The notes: a model not told the origin generated them from the letters alone. Shown: positions 9,554-20,946, counted from the first letter of the stretch. The stretch is DNA of 64,000 nucleotides from Mycolicibacterium peregrinum (GCF_001665625.1 NZ_LZSY01000021.1:117859-181858), one strand, 5' to 3'. Program-made: numbers and translations.

Positions 9554-10627
9554 TTAGTAACTGAAGCGCGCCAGATCGGTGCCACCGAAGCGCCGGCCGG
9601 CATCGACGACAGTCGCCGAGGGCACCATCTCGGCGCTGATCACACCATGCTCGCGGGTGAGTTCGTCGATGATCTCGAAGGCGCCGGCGATCCGTTCCGG
9701 GGTGTCCACCACGATCGTCGTCACCGGCACCTGACGTCCGAACTGAAACAGCCGGTCACCGTGCGGCTTGTCGTCGTCGCTGAAACCCCACACCGCGCGC
9801 AGCACGGTGGCGCCGCCGGCGGCACCGGTCTGCATCAGCCTGCGGACGATCGCCCGGTGGATGGGCACCCCGTCGTGGTGTGCGGTCTCCGACGTGTGCA
9901 CCATCAGCTTCTGCCACAGCTGTCGGCCCTGCGCGTCGGTGGCAGGAAGTTCGGCCGGGCGGGTCAGCAACTGCCCGCCCCGCTTGCACAGTTGCGCCCG
10001 CTCGACGGTGAGCAGCGGATTGTTCGCCAGAAGTTCCGTGAGCTCACCGAGTACGGCGTTCACCTGCGCGCCAGTTCCGAGGCCGATGATCATCAGCGGC
10101 ACGTCGGTGTTTCGGCTGAAGAACGCCGCGCGTCGACGCTGGCCGTGTGCGGTGCCGTCGACACCGAGGAACACGGTGGCCCCCGCGAAGCCGCGCCGGT
10201 GCAGCAGATCGCACACCGCACGGTAGGCCGGAACTCCACCGACCCGGTGATGGCGGCCGACGTACACCGTCAGCTTGCAGGTATCGGTCACGGTCGGCGC
10301 GGGCGACTCACGCCGGATCAGCTGGGCCCGTTCGAGGGTGATCAGACCGCGGGGAATGAGATCGACGGTCTGCTCGGCAAGCGCGGAGATCTTGTCGGCG
10401 GCATCGACCGCCGCGATGGTGATCGGCGGATCTTCCGAGGCCGTCAACGTCTCGTCGGTACGCAGGTGATGGTGCGGACCGAAGCTGGAGATCCCGCGCA
10501 GCATCACGCTGATCGCGATGTCGCTGCCGCCGTACAGATCCAAGAGCGCGTCGGCGACGAAGCGGTGCTCGTGACGCGACCGTTCGGCGAAGTACGCGGT
10601 CAGCTTGAGGTAGTCGGTGGTGGTCAC
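9554..10627 (-). CDS. Triple-DUF190 protein linked to CrcB
   Basis: 357 aa from a GTG start at 10627 that overlaps the crcB2 stop by 4 nt. The frame is open slightly further upstream, but the coupled GTG is preferred. It contains three successive DUF190 units (about residues 5-105, 118-225 and 235-345), each with a K/L-LTVY-type strand and a helix such as GVPAYRAVCDLLHRRGFAGA; PII-like folds are known for the family. DUF190 proteins are common companions of CrcB, so a regulatory or accessory role in fluoride export is likely but unproven. Most family members have one unit, so three fused copies are notable. Confidence 0.85.
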   Translation of the reverse strand: MTTTDYLKLTAYFAERSRHEHRFVADALLDLYGGSDIAISVMLRGISSFGPHHHLRTDETLTASEDPPITIAAVDAADKISALAEQTVDLIPRGLITLERAQLIRRESPAPTVTDTCKLTVYVGRHHRVGGVPAYRAVCDLLHRRGFAGATVFLGVDGTAHGQRRRAAFFSRNTDVPLMIIGLGTGAQVNAVLGELTELLANNPLLTVERAQLCKRGGQLLTRPAELPATDAQGRQLWQKLMVHTSETAHHDGVPIHRAIVRRLMQTGAAGGATVLRAVWGFSDDDKPHGDRLFQFGRQVPVTTIVVDTPERIAGAFEIIDELTREHGVISAEMVPSATVVDAGRRFGGTDLARFSY

Positions 10628-10992
10628 AGGTGGCTCCCGAGCGACATGCCCAGCCATGCCGCGGTCAGGCCGAGCGCCACGCTGACAGCGATGTTGCCGA
10701 CTGCGGGCCAGATCCGGCGCTCCTCACCCAGCCGTTGGGTTTCCAGCATCCAGGTGGAGAACGTTGTGTAGGAGCCGACGAATGCGGTGCCGGCCAATAG
10801 CGCGGCGTGCCGGTCCAGGGCCAGTCCGCCGAGGAAGCCGAGCAGAAAGGCGCCGCTGAGGTTGACGGCCAAGGTGCCGAACGGGAAGCCGCGGGTGTGC
10901 CGTGCGGACACCGCACGGTCCAACAGGAAGCGGCAGACCGCTCCGGCGCCGCCAAGGAGCAGCACGCCGGTCCACACCATCACGGTTGTCAT
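10624..10992 (-). CDS. crcB: Fluoride channel subunit CrcB/Fluc (second copy)
   Basis: 122 aa, four hydrophobic segments. Family motifs: [32 protein letters not shown] and [14 protein letters not shown], the last holding the pore Phe/Ser/Thr region. CrcB proteins form dual-topology fluoride channels; when two genes occur side by side the products usually form a heterodimer of opposite orientations. The start ATG at 10992 overlaps the stop of the first crcB by 4 nt; a longer open frame upstream is only the shadow of that gene. Confidence 0.92.
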   Translation of the reverse strand: MTTVMVWTGVLLLGGAGAVCRFLLDRAVSARHTRGFPFGTLAVNLSGAFLLGFLGGLALDRHAALLAGTAFVGSYTTFSTWMLETQRLGEERRIWPAVGNIAVSVALGLTAAWLGMSLGSHL

Positions 10993-11387
10993 CGGCGCAC
11001 CGCCGCCCGACGCACCATCGCGGTCGCGATCGCCACTGCCAGCAGACCGGCGGCGATGCTGGCGGCGGTGTATCCCGCGGCCAATGCCCAGTTGCCGTGT
11101 TCGAGCATCGTGACCGTCTCGACCTGCATCGTGGAAAAGGTGGTCAGCCCGCCGCACACGCCAGTACCCAACAGTGGCCTGCGGTAACTGGACACCGGCA
11201 GCCGCTCCAGCAGTCGCGTGGTGAAGTAGCCGAGCAGAAACGCGCCGAGAATGTTCACGATGAACGTCGGCCACGGCCAGTGTCCGGGTTCGGGTGCCGC
11301 GAGCACCGCCAGTCCTGCGCGGGCGAGGGTGCCCAGCGCGCCGCCGACGAAAACTGCGGCGAGTTCGCGGCCGTCGTGACGGGTCAT
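10989..11387 (-). CDS. crcB: Fluoride channel subunit CrcB/Fluc (first copy)
   Basis: 132 aa from ATG 11387 ([16 protein letters not shown]). Motifs [32 protein letters not shown] and [20 protein letters not shown] match CrcB. First gene of a three-gene operon with the second crcB and the DUF190 gene, each joined by a 4-nt overlap. It diverges from the BTAD regulator at 11436 across 48 nt, so the two promoters are very close. No fluoride riboswitch was recognised before it. Confidence 0.92.
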   Translation of the reverse strand: MTRHDGRELAAVFVGGALGTLARAGLAVLAAPEPGHWPWPTFIVNILGAFLLGYFTTRLLERLPVSSYRRPLLGTGVCGGLTTFSTMQVETVTMLEHGNWALAAGYTAASIAAGLLAVAIATAMVRRAAVRR

Positions 11388-11435
11388 GATGCAAAGTATG
11401 TCGGTCGCCGGCCCGACAGCTATCGTCGGCTCACT

Positions 11436-14400
11436 ATGACGGCCCCGGATAATTCCGCACTTTCCGCGGTGCGGGTGGCTGCGCTGGGGCCGATCCGGGC
11501 GTGGGTGGCCGGCGAGCCGGTGGAACTCGGCGGCCGCAGGCAGCGATCGGTGTTGGCGCGGTTGGTATCCGCACACGGCGAGGTGGTGTCGGTCGACAGG
11601 CTCATCGACGACCTGTGGGAGGGGGAGCCCCCACCGAAAGTGTTGTCGTCGCTACAGGCCTACATCTCGCATCTCCGTCGCGTGCTCGAGCCGTGGCGCG
11701 AGCCGCGTACCGTGGCCGGCGTCATCGTCAGCGCGGCCCCGGGATACTGTCTGCGGCTGCCGGTCGAGGCCGTCGACGTGTGGCGTTTCGAGTCGAAAGT
11801 TTCTGCGGCAGAGCAGGAAGCTGAACCCGCCGAGCGGGCGCGACTGCTCGAAGATGCGCTCGAGGGCTGGTCGGGTGAGCCCTATGCGGAGGCGGCCGAT
11901 GCGCTGTGGGCGGCCCCTGAAGTGGCCCGTCTGACCGAATTGCGGTTGGCCACCACCGAATCGTATGCACAGACGCAGTCCGTGCTGGGTCGCGACGCAG
12001 TCGTCGTGCGGGTTCTGGAGCGCCTCGCCCGCGATCACCCGGGTCGGGAGGTTGCCGCCGGGTTGCTCGCGACTGCGTTGTACCGGACCGGTCATCAGTC
12101 GGCAGCACTGGACGTCTTACGCCGTACCCGTGAACACCTCGTCGATGACCTCGGGCTCGAACCGGCGCGTCCGCTGCGGGATCTGGAACGCGACATCCTG
12201 CAGCAGGCCGATCATCTTGAGCCGATCCCGCTGGCAGAGAGGCCGGTCGCGATTCCGCGGGTCGGGCGGAAGCCGCCACGGTCGTGTGGGCGGACCACTG
12301 AACTGGCGGCGATCGCACGGACCGCGGAAACGGTTGAGCGCGAAGGTGGTCGCGTGTTGTGGGTCGGTGGCGAGGTCGGCTCCGGCAAGACCACACTTGT
12401 CGATACCGCCGCCGAGCGGCTACGCGCGACCGGCTGGGCGGTGGCCTCGGGACGCTGCCCGGAGGTGGATGGTGCACCGCCGGGTTGGGCGTGGACGGAG
12501 GTCATCCGTGAATTCGTGGCCGCGTGCGAACCCGATCAGGTCGCGGCGTTGGGCCCGTTGTTGCACGATGGCGGGACCACGAGTGCCGACAGCGGCGGCA
12601 CGTTCTGGTTGGCCCAGGCGCTCGCCGGCCTCCTCGGGCAGGTATCGGCCCGCCGGCCGCTGGTCGTCGTGCTGGATGACCTGCACCGTACCGATGGCCT
12701 GACGCTGGAATTGCTGCGCTTCGTGACCGATCGACTCGGTGGTCATCGCGTGCTGATCGTCGGTACCTACCGGTCCTCCGAATTGGGGCCGGAGCTGGAG
12801 GCGGCCCGCGCGGCGCTGGCCAACCACGCCGCCGTCCACCTCGAACTGGCGGGCCTGGACGAGTCGGCCACTGCGGAACTGGCTGCCGAGTACGGCCTTT
12901 CGGCGCTATCGGGCGAGATGCTGCGACTCCTGCGTGAGCGGACCGGCGGCAATCCGCTGTTCATCCGGGAACTGGCCCGGTTGATGGTTGCCGAGGGCGT
13001 GGAAGCAGGCAAGGGCGGCGTGCCGGTCGGGGTACGTGATGTGTTGCGGCGCAGACTTGCCCGGTTGCCCGCACCGACAGCCACGGCACTGCGTCAGGCT
13101 GCGGTGCTCGGTCGCGACGTGGACCTCGACCTTCTCGGCGATCTCGCGCAAGGCAACTCAGAGGATCTACTCGACGCTCTCGAACCGGCTGTGCTGGCCG
13201 GGCTTCTCGACGAACCGGCGCCGGGCCGGGCCAGGTTTGCCCATGCCTTGATCCGCGACACGATCTACGACGACATGTCCATCCTGCGCCGGACCCGGCT
13301 GCACGCTGCGGCCCTCGGTCTGCTGCGCCGGCCGGGAAGTTCAGCGGATTCCTCCTCGCTCGCCTATCACGCCGTGGCCGCAGCGACACCCGACACAGCA
13401 AGTGCAGCAGCTGATTTCGCGATGTCCGCGGCCCGTGAGGCCGATTCGGTCGGCGCACCGGCGGAATCGGTGCGGCAGTGGCGGGCGACTGTTCGGATGC
13501 TGGATCTCGCCGGAGTCCGGCCCGCAGGCCCGCAGCCGAACATGCTGGAGCGGGCGGTTCTCGCGCGTTGTGGCCTGGTCGCGGCGCTGGCGCGGGCCGG
13601 CGATGTCGTTTCGGCACGCGACGAACAGAAGCGGACGTTGGCACTGACAGTGGGCAACGACGTGTTGACCGTGGGCGCGCTCACCCTGTGGGATGCCCCG
13701 CTGGTGTGGCGGCTCCGGGTCACCGACGCAGCCGATGAGGACATCGTGGTGCCGCTTCGGCGGGCACTGGCCCGCGATCATCCGGTTCCGGTGCGGGCGC
13801 GACTGTTGTCGACGTTGTTCGCCGAGCTGGAGGGTGCGGATACGCCCGCCGCATTGCAGGCGAGTTCGGAGGCGTTGGCGTTGGCACGTGCGGCGCACGC
13901 CGAGACTCCCGACGCCTACGGCAGGTTGCTGTGCGCGGCGCTCAACGCCCGTGCCTTCGCCGCGCTCGGCCCCGACCTCGCCGCCGAACGGGAAACAATG
14001 GCCGCTGAACTGCTCACGGTGGCGCAGGAGTGCGGCGCGGTCGACTACGAGGCGGTCGCGCAGTGGCTGCTGTTCCTGTCCGCGGCGGGCCGCTCGGACT
14101 TGGCTGCCGCGTTGGATCGCGTCGATCTCGCTGTGGCGCGGGCAGGTACAGGCCAGTTGGGTTACCTACTGGGCGTGCTCGACGTGTTCGAGGCGCAGTT
14201 GACGGTGCTGGCGGGCCGGCCCGACGAGGGGGAGCGGCGCTACGCTGCGGCGGCCGCTCAGTTGTCAGAACACGGAGCGCCCAACGGCGCGTTGATGGCA
14301 GTCGTCGGACGGTTGACGGGGGCTCTGTTCCGTAACGACCTCGCCCCGCTGGCGGACGAGTTGCTCGCCATTCACAACATGGTGTCGAAGGCGGTTACCG

Positions 14401-14804
14401 ACGCGGTGGTCCTGGCGTTGCTGGCCTCGGGAAGAACCGATGAAGCACAACAGGTCTGGGCCCAGCGCGAGCCGGTGGAGCGGTCCTACTACTGGCTGGC
14501 GATGACCACCCTGCGCGCACACGCGTCGGCGGCGATCGGTGACGAGGCGGTCGCCAAGGCGACTGCCGAGGAGCTGCTGCCTTACTCCGGTCGGATGGCT
14601 GGGCTCGACAACGGCACCCTGCTCACCGGACCCGTCGACGAGGCGCTGGCCGCCGTCGCCGAACTGACCGGCGACGCTGAGCAGGCGCGCCGTTACCGCG
14701 CCGATGCCGCTGCGCTCCGCCAGCGTCTCGGGGCGGACGCCGCACGCGTGCTCAGCCGAACACCCGACGGTCGAATCGCCGGTGGCGCACCGACAACACG
14801 GTGA
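11436..14804 (+). CDS. AfsR/SARP-type regulator: OmpR-like HTH, BTAD, AAA ATPase, TPR-like tail
   Basis: 1122 aa from ATG 11436; the open frame runs further upstream only as a shadow of crcB. Residues ~1-100 are a winged-helix DNA-binding domain ([36 protein letters not shown]). Residues ~105-255 are a bacterial transcriptional activation domain. A P-loop ATPase follows, with Walker [14 protein letters not shown] near 310 and Walker [15 protein letters not shown] near 408. The C-terminal half is helical repeats. Such proteins switch on gene clusters upon an ATP-dependent signal. The target is unknown; the divergent crcB operon 48 nt away is the nearest candidate. The last 53 nt overlap the convergent hemerythrin gene. 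Confidence 0.88.
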   Translation: MTAPDNSALSAVRVAALGPIRAWVAGEPVELGGRRQRSVLARLVSAHGEVVSVDRLIDDLWEGEPPPKVLSSLQAYISHLRRVLEPWREPRTVAGVIVSAAPGYCLRLPVEAVDVWRFESKVSAAEQEAEPAERARLLEDALEGWSGEPYAEAADALWAAPEVARLTELRLATTESYAQTQSVLGRDAVVVRVLERLARDHPGREVAAGLLATALYRTGHQSAALDVLRRTREHLVDDLGLEPARPLRDLERDILQQADHLEPIPLAERPVAIPRVGRKPPRSCGRTTELAAIARTAETVEREGGRVLWVGGEVGSGKTTLVDTAAERLRATGWAVASGRCPEVDGAPPGWAWTEVIREFVAACEPDQVAALGPLLHDGGTTSADSGGTFWLAQALAGLLGQVSARRPLVVVLDDLHRTDGLTLELLRFVTDRLGGHRVLIVGTYRSSELGPELEAARAALANHAAVHLELAGLDESATAELAAEYGLSALSGEMLRLLRERTGGNPLFIRELARLMVAEGVEAGKGGVPVGVRDVLRRRLARLPAPTATALRQAAVLGRDVDLDLLGDLAQGNSEDLLDALEPAVLAGLLDEPAPGRARFAHALIRDTIYDDMSILRRTRLHAAALGLLRRPGSSADSSSLAYHAVAAATPDTASAAADFAMSAAREADSVGAPAESVRQWRATVRMLDLAGVRPAGPQPNMLERAVLARCGLVAALARAGDVVSARDEQKRTLALTVGNDVLTVGALTLWDAPLVWRLRVTDAADEDIVVPLRRALARDHPVPVRARLLSTLFAELEGADTPAALQASSEALALARAAHAETPDAYGRLLCAALNARAFAALGPDLAAERETMAAELLTVAQECGAVDYEAVAQWLLFLSAAGRSDLAAALDRVDLAVARAGTGQLGYLLGVLDVFEAQLTVLAGRPDEGERRYAAAAAQLSEHGAPNGALMAVVGRLTGALFRNDLAPLADELLAIHNMVSKAVTDAVVLALLASGRTDEAQQVWAQREPVERSYYWLAMTTLRAHASAAIGDEAVAKATAEELLPYSGRMAGLDNGTLLTGPVDEALAAVAELTGDAEQARRYRADAAALRQRLGADAARVLSRTPDGRIAGGAPTTR

Positions 14805-15438
14805 TCAGCGCGAGCAGTATCGGACTTACTGTTTCGGACAGTGCGACGCGCTCTTGCTCGGTCATCACCGCTACGGTGCGTGGTCCGTCGAACGACATCC
14901 GCCCGCTCCGTTGGGCTGCCTTTTCGACGGCGGCCCAGTCGTCGACAGACACGTACTGCCGGATCACCGGGAAGATCTCTCGTTCTTCGTCGGCAATGTG
15001 TTCGTGCAGCAGTGCGTGCAGCTCGGTGAGGCCGGCGGCCAGCGGCGCCGCTGACGCCTTATCGCCGACATTCAGCCGGAACCCGACCGCCAGCGCGCGC
15101 AACCGGTCCAACCGCGGCTCGAGCGCCGCGTGGTCCTCGGTCAGCTCGGTCAGGTCGACACTCCCGCCCGCGGAGGCTTCGATTACCGGCCACAGGATCT
15201 GGTCCTCTGTCGTGTGGTGGTGATGAACCGAGTCGCACAGCAGGTTCACGTACCGGGCGACCGCACGAGCGCGTCGGGGCGTGCACGTCATCCCTCCATC
15301 CGCGAAAGCCGAGGTCAAAGTTGCGGCGCGGCCGACGTCGGTGACCATGGCGCGGTGCGCAAGGCTGATACCGAGGAGGTCGGGCTCGGGATCGCCGGGA
15401 CGCCGCGCGGTGACGTTGACGAGTCGTGTGGGTTGCAT
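14752..15438 (-). CDS. Hemerythrin-like (HHE) domain protein
   Basis: About 228 aa from the ATG at 15438; an upstream in-frame ATG at 15474 is also possible. The diiron-ligand pattern is visible: H in [42 protein letters not shown], and [20 protein letters not shown]. Proteins of this type in mycobacteria bind O2/NO or peroxide; the ligand is unknown here. A hydrophobic C-terminal stretch ([17 protein letters not shown]) may be a membrane anchor. The 3' end overlaps the convergent BTAD regulator by 53 nt. Confidence 0.85.
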   Translation of the reverse strand: MQPTRLVNVTARRPGDPEPDLLGISLAHRAMVTDVGRAATLTSAFADGGMTCTPRRARAVARYVNLLCDSVHHHHTTEDQILWPVIEASAGGSVDLTELTEDHAALEPRLDRLRALAVGFRLNVGDKASAAPLAAGLTELHALLHEHIADEEREIFPVIRQYVSVDDWAAVEKAAQRSGRMSFDGPRTVAVMTEQERVALSETVSPILLALITVLSVRHRRFDRRVFG

Positions 15439-15542
15439 CGGAGTGTTCACGGCAGCCACGTTGCCGGGCCACACTTGTAACCGACTTGTGTAAGGCTTGC
15501 TCTGACCGTCGAACGCCAGTTGTCGGAGGGAAATCGGGAACC

Positions 15543-17185
<1,643 letters not shown>

Positions 17186-17189
<4 letters not shown>

Positions 17190-18448
17190 GCGTTAAGGAG
17201 GGCGACTGTCAGCCCGACACCAAGGCCAAGCTGCCAGGTGAAGTCTGGGTCTTGATCGTCGCCAACGCCGTCATCGCGCTCGGCTACGGCGTGGTGGCTC
17301 CGGTGCTGCCGGCCTACGCCCGACACTTCGGGGTCAGCATCAGCGCCGCGACCTTCGTCATCACCGCGTTCGCCCTGATGAGGCTGTGTTTCGCACCCGC
17401 CACCGGGGTCCTGATCCAGCGGCTGGGGGAGCGCCGCATCTACGTGTGGGGGCTGCTGATCGTCGCCGTCACCACCGGCGCCTGCGCGTTCGCGCAGACG
17501 TACTGGCAGCTCCTGTTGTTCCGGTCGTTGGGCGGTGTCGGCTCGACGATGTTCTTCGTCTCGGCGCTGGGGCTGATGATCCGGGTGAGCCCGGAGGATG
17601 CCCGCGGCCGCGTGGCCGGCATGTTCTCCTCGGCGTTCCTGGTCGGCTCCGTCGGCGGGCCAGTGCTCGGCAGCCTCACCGCGGGCCTCGGCCTGAACGC
17701 ACCGTTCGTCATCTATGGCGCGGCCCTGTTGGTGGCCGCCGCGGTGGTGTTCATCAGTCTGCGGCACTCCTCGCTGGCCGCGCCCGCGCCGGACGAAGGC
17801 CCGAAGGTGACCGTCCGCACGGCGCTGCGCAACCGCGCCTACCGGGCGGCGCTGTTGTCGAACTTCGCCACCGGCTGGTCGGCCTTCGGGCTCCGAATCG
17901 CCTTGGTGCCGTTGTTCATCGTCGACGTGTTGCACCGAGGGCCCGGGATGGCCGGGCTCGCGCTGGCCACCTTCGCGGTCGGCAATGTATCGGCGGTGAT
18001 CCCCAGCGGCTACCTGTCCGACCGGGTGGGGCGGCGGCTGCTGTTGATCGTGGGGCTCACCGCGGCCGGCATCTCGACCGTGATGGTCGGATTCACCGAC
18101 GGGCTGACGCTGTTTCTGGTGAGCGCCTACATCGCGGGTTTCTCGACCGGAATCTTCACTGCGCCACAGCAGGCCGCAGTGGCCGACATCATCGGCAACA
18201 AGGCCCGCGGCGGCACCGCAGTGGCGACCTTCCAGATGATGGCCGACGTCGGATCGGTCGGGGGCTCACTGCTGGTCGGGCTGATCGCGCAGTACCTGTC
18301 GTTCTCCTGGGCGTTCGTGATCAGCGGGGTGATTCTCCTGGTGGCTGCGCTTGGCTGGGTCTTCGCTCCAGAGACCCGCGGAAGGCCGTCAGCCGAGCAC
18401 ACGCCGGCCCGCGCGCTGGGTCCGGAGGCCGGTGGAGAGGTTCCCTGA
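17186..18448 (+). CDS. MFS transporter (DHA-type efflux family)
   Basis: 420 aa with about 12 hydrophobic segments. The N-terminal half shows the DHA1/DHA2-like pattern: [52 protein letters not shown]; the central loop motif [16 protein letters not shown] begins the second half. Starts with GTG overlapping the pgm stop. The substrate is not visible; a drug or metabolite exporter is most likely. tRNA-Ala lies 55 nt downstream. Confidence 0.85.
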
Positions 18449-18503
18449 CCAGCGATTTTGAACCTGGGGTAGCCGTGGTGTAACTTCGTGGGGCACGACA
18501 AAC

Positions 18504-18576
18504 GGGGCTATGGCGCAGTTGGTAGCGCACCACACTGGCAGTGTGGGGGTCAGGGGTTCGAATCCCCTTAGCTCCA
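18504..18576 (+). tRNA. tRNA-Ala (anticodon GGC)
   Basis: 73 nt fold as a full cloverleaf. Acceptor GGGGCTA pairs with TAGCTCC, including the G3-U70 wobble that marks alanine tRNAs. The anticodon loop CTGGCAG gives GGC, which reads GCC. The T arm GGGGTTCGAATCCCC is perfect and the discriminator is A. The 3' CCA is not encoded. Confidence 0.96.
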
Positions 18577-18583
18577 CGTTTGG

Positions 18584-18619
18584 AAAACCCGTTCTGACTT
18601 CGGTCGGGGCGGGTTTTTT
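18584..18619 (+). terminator. Intrinsic terminator after tRNA-Ala
   Basis: AAAACCCG pairs with CGGGTTTT across a loop, followed by a T run (18614-18619), directly after the tRNA. Confidence 0.75.
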
Positions 18620-18701
18620 GGTTTTGCTGGACGACTTGTTTCCGCGATGCCCTGACTGTGGCTGAGCTGCTTCCGGACCAAAGTCGGACCGGTGGCCGCC
18701 A

Positions 18702-18890
18702 TCAGTCCACAGCCCGCACTTCGGCGAGGCTGAGGAACCCAAAGTTGCGCAGCGCCAGGAGTTCGGTGTCGGTTGCCGCCTGTACGTCGCGGATGCGGAG
18801 GTAGCCCCCGCGAACCAGTGCGCGAGCGGTGCGGGGGGTGAATTGCTCGAACTCGGCTGGAATCGGGGGCAGCTCTTGACCTTCACCCAT
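18702..18890 (-). CDS. Small HhH protein resembling the RNA polymerase alpha C-terminal domain
   Basis: 62 aa. Residues ~18-62 match the helix-hairpin-helix pattern of alpha-CTD: TPRTARALVRGGYLRIRDVQ, then TDTELLALRNFG and LSLAEVRAVD, which corresponds to the L-x-R-x-x-x-x-L, eLL-x-IRNFG, kSLxEI series. There is no N-terminal alpha domain, so it is a free-standing module that may bind DNA or RNA polymerase. The role is unknown. It lies downstream of the tRNA terminator on the other strand; ATG at 18890. Confidence 0.65.
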   Translation of the reverse strand: MGEGQELPPIPAEFEQFTPRTARALVRGGYLRIRDVQAATDTELLALRNFGFLSLAEVRAVD

Positions 18891-19108
18891 GCCGGTGACC
18901 GTATCTCAGAACATGACGCGTGCGATTACGGATCGCCCCCGACTGGCCCGCCCATCGCTGCTGTCGACGGCTGAGTTCCACACCGGTGCAACGACACGAG
19001 GCCACACCTGTCGGGCAGTACCGGTCGGTCCGTCAAAATTAACGAGACAGTCAAAAGAACTCTTGAAAAGCCTCAGGGAAACCCGCTTGGACCGGTACCG
19101 TTCCGCTC

Positions 19109-19423
19109 GTGAAAAACCAAGCGGTCAGCCGCCGCATCAAGCTATCGATCGCTATCGCAGCAAGTTTCGCGTCCGTTGCAATGGTGGCGCCAGGAAGCGC
19201 TCAGGCCGACGAGGGGAGTTACCTAGCCGCGCTGGGGCCCCAACTCTTGCCCACGACATCCTTACTGACGCTCGGTCGTACCATCTGCGACAAGCTTCGC
19301 TACGGCGGTTCAACGCCCGAAAATGTCCTCATGTCATGGGAGTTGATCGGCTGGGCAAACCCTCCGATGGTGGACGCCGCGCAGCATGAGTTGTGCCCGG
19401 ACACGCTCGCGCCCGCGCCCTGA
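19109..19423 (+). CDS. Secreted DUF732 protein
   Basis: 104 aa from GTG 19109. The start is followed by KNQAVSRRIK, a hydrophobic core LSIAIAASFASVAMVA and a probable AQA-like signal-peptidase site (GSAQADEG), so it is exported. The mature part LGRTICDKLRYGGSTPENV and HELCPD carries the two conserved cysteines of DUF732, a family abundant in mycobacteria with no known function. Confidence 0.85.
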   Translation: MKNQAVSRRIKLSIAIAASFASVAMVAPGSAQADEGSYLAALGPQLLPTTSLLTLGRTICDKLRYGGSTPENVLMSWELIGWANPPMVDAAQHELCPDTLAPAP

Positions 19424-19452
19424 CCAAAAGCGGTTCTGGCCGACTTGAAGTG

Positions 19453-19499
19453 CCTCACTCCAAGTCGGACAAGACCTTTCGCGTGGCTTCGAGTTCGGC
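19453..19499. repeat. Copy 1 of a 47-bp direct repeat (orphan 3' end of the 19679-20128 gene)
   Basis: Matches 19677-19723 at 45 of 47 positions. Read on the minus strand it encodes AELEATRKVLSDLE and a stop, the last residues of the intact gene. The sequence on its upstream side does not continue the gene, so it is a detached fragment. Confidence 0.85.
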
Positions 19500-19574
19500 C
19501 GCCACCGCCAGCCAAGGACCGCGACGGTTCGGGTGCAACGATTCGAGTGGCAGTTCCTCCGACACAATGTCCAC

Positions 19575-19605
19575 GGCCGATCGTCAAATTTTTTGACGAT
19601 CGGCC
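19575..19605. terminator. Perfect 14-bp inverted repeat, probable bidirectional terminator
   Basis: GGCCGATCGTCAAA (19575-19588), loop TTT, then TTTGACGATCGGCC (19592-19605). The A/T-rich tip and its place between the plus-strand DUF732 gene and the minus-strand gene at 19679 suit termination in both directions, although no long T run follows the stem. Confidence 0.55.
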
Positions 19606-19676
19606 AGATGAACAGTGGTGAAGCCTCCACAAGTCAGGAACGGGCCGGTTCCGAACGTGCCCTACGGCAATGCCGA

Positions 19677-19723
19677 CCTCACTCCAAGTCGGACAAGACC
19701 TTTCGCGCAGCTTCGAGTTCGGC
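19677..19723. repeat. Copy 2 of the 47-bp direct repeat (3' end of the intact gene)
   Basis: The in-place copy: AELEAARKVLSDLE and stop of the minus-strand gene 19679-20128. See 19453-19499. Confidence 0.85.
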
Positions 19724-20128
19724 TTCGAGCGCGGCGACCTTGGCGGCCTGCTGTGAGCGGGCCTCCTCGATCACCTCGTCGATGGGCGTCGAGAGGTCCT
19801 CGTGCAGCTCCTTGGCTGCGCGCGAGACGGCAGCAGCCGCGACCGCGACATTGCGCGCCAGGTAGGTGGTGCCCTGCTTGAGTTCGGCGTGCCATTCACC
19901 GTCGGCGGTGCCGGTGACGGTGAGCGTCAGCTCGATGGTCTTGGCTTTCTTGGCCGGCGCTTTCTTGGCCGGGGCCTTCCGTGGCTTCTCGTCGGCGGGG
20001 CCCTCCGCGACGGGCGTGGTGCTCTCGGGTGGAGCGGTCAGGTCGTCGGGAGTGTCGAAATCGGTGGGTGTGGTTTCTGGGGCCTGAGCGTCTACAGTCA
20101 TCGTCACGGCGAACTCCTTTTCGGACAT
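19679..20128 (-). CDS. Ala/Lys-rich protein with coiled-coil tail (DUF6319-like), possible SOS gene
   Basis: 149 aa if it begins at the MSEKEFAVTMTV methionine; an ATG three codons earlier is also in frame. The N-terminal ~45 residues are Pro/Thr-rich and disordered. A basic AKKAPAKKAK linker follows, like histone-like tails. Then comes a beta-rich TIELTLTVTGTADGEWHAEL unit and a long helix (SQQAAKVAALEAELEAARKV) likely to form a coiled coil. A possible nucleic-acid-binding role is inferred only from the basic tail. A LexA-like box lies 35 nt upstream. Confidence 0.75.
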   Translation of the reverse strand: MSEKEFAVTMTVDAQAPETTPTDFDTPDDLTAPPESTTPVAEGPADEKPRKAPAKKAPAKKAKTIELTLTVTGTADGEWHAELKQGTTYLARNVAVAAAAVSRAAKELHEDLSTPIDEVIEEARSQQAAKVAALEAELEAARKVLSDLE

Positions 20129-20162
20129 CGCCCGCACTGAGCGGGATGGGCGGCGAGGACAT

Positions 20163-20178
20163 TAGAACACATGTTCGA
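20163..20178 (-). promoter_or_regulatory. LexA/SOS-like box
   Basis: Minus strand TCGAAC-ATGT-GTTCTA matches the mycobacterial LexA site TCGAAC-N4-GTTCGA at 11 of 12 fixed positions. It sits 35 nt before the gene at 19679-20128, with a possible -10 (TAATGT) at its downstream edge. Confidence 0.6.
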
Positions 20179-20210
20179 CCTCTGTGGTCAAGTCGACGCG
20201 CCCGTCACCC

Positions 20211-20909
20211 TCACTTCGTCGGGTGGACGTCTCCGTGCAGATGTGCGCCGATGATGGTGGTGTCCAGGCGCCGCAGAAGCTCGAGTGGATCATCGAAAAC
20301 AGCTTGTGCACCGGCTTTTTCGAGCTCGGAGTCGGCGACTCCGCCGCACCGTACGCCGACGAACGGTACGCCGGTGCGGGTGGCGGCTTCACCGTCCCAC
20401 ACCGCGTCGCCGACAAAGACGGCCTGCTCGGCGGACACGCCGGCGCGCTTCAATGCCACCTCGACGATGTCCGGGTCGGGCTTGGCTGTGTCGACATCTT
20501 TCGATGACGTCGCTGCCGCGATGGCGTCGTCACTGTCGAGAATCTTTCGGGTGATCGCGAGTTCGTCTTCCGGCGCGGAGCTGGCGAGCACGACCCGCAC
20601 CCCTTGCTCGGCGAGATGGTGCAGCAATTCGCGGGCGCCCGGAAGCCGGACGATCAGGTCCGCGCTGTCTTTGTAGAGACTGCTGTGCCGGTCCTTGAGG
20701 CGTTGCTGCACATCGTCACTCGCGTCCCCGGACAGGTTTGCCACGAGGGTGCTGCCATCCATGCCGATGCTGCGGTGGATCCGCCAGGACTCCACATCGA
20801 TGTTCTCCTCGCGGAACGCGCGCGCCCAGGCATGCACGTGCAGGTAGTTCGTGTCGACGAGCGTCCCGTCGACGTCGAACAGGACCGCAAAAGGGCTCGA
20901 CATCGGCAT
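20211..20909 (-). CDS. HAD-superfamily phosphatase (phosphoglycolate phosphatase/beta-PGM-like)
   Basis: 232 aa. Motif I is DVDGTLVDTNYLH (nucleophile Asp13 or so, counted from the first ATG), motif II is VVLASSAPEDE, the Lys/Asp region is DVDTAKPDPDIVEVALKRAG and motif III-IV is AVFVGDAVWDGEAATRTG. The helical cap between motif I and II marks subclass I. It should dephosphorylate a small phosphorylated metabolite; the substrate cannot be told from sequence. The start may be either ATG of MPMSSPF. The gene stands alone, with the MerR gene 37 nt upstream on the same strand. Confidence 0.85.
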   Translation of the reverse strand: MPMSSPFAVLFDVDGTLVDTNYLHVHAWARAFREENIDVESWRIHRSIGMDGSTLVANLSGDASDDVQQRLKDRHSSLYKDSADLIVRLPGARELLHHLAEQGVRVVLASSAPEDELAITRKILDSDDAIAAATSSKDVDTAKPDPDIVEVALKRAGVSAEQAVFVGDAVWDGEAATRTGVPFVGVRCGGVADSELEKAGAQAVFDDPLELLRRLDTTIIGAHLHGDVHPTK

Positions 20910-20946
20910 GCGCGCGGTATACCCGCGTGCCCGCAGATCAAACGGA

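Noticed and set aside
11388..11435. Fluoride riboswitch before the crcB pair
   Set aside because: The 48-nt gap is too short and lacks the conserved core.
18389..18886. 165-codon minus-strand frame containing ELRGFEPLTPTLPV
   Set aside because: It is the antisense reading of the tRNA-Ala gene and MFS end, a well-known false protein family; the real minus-strand gene here is 18702-18890.
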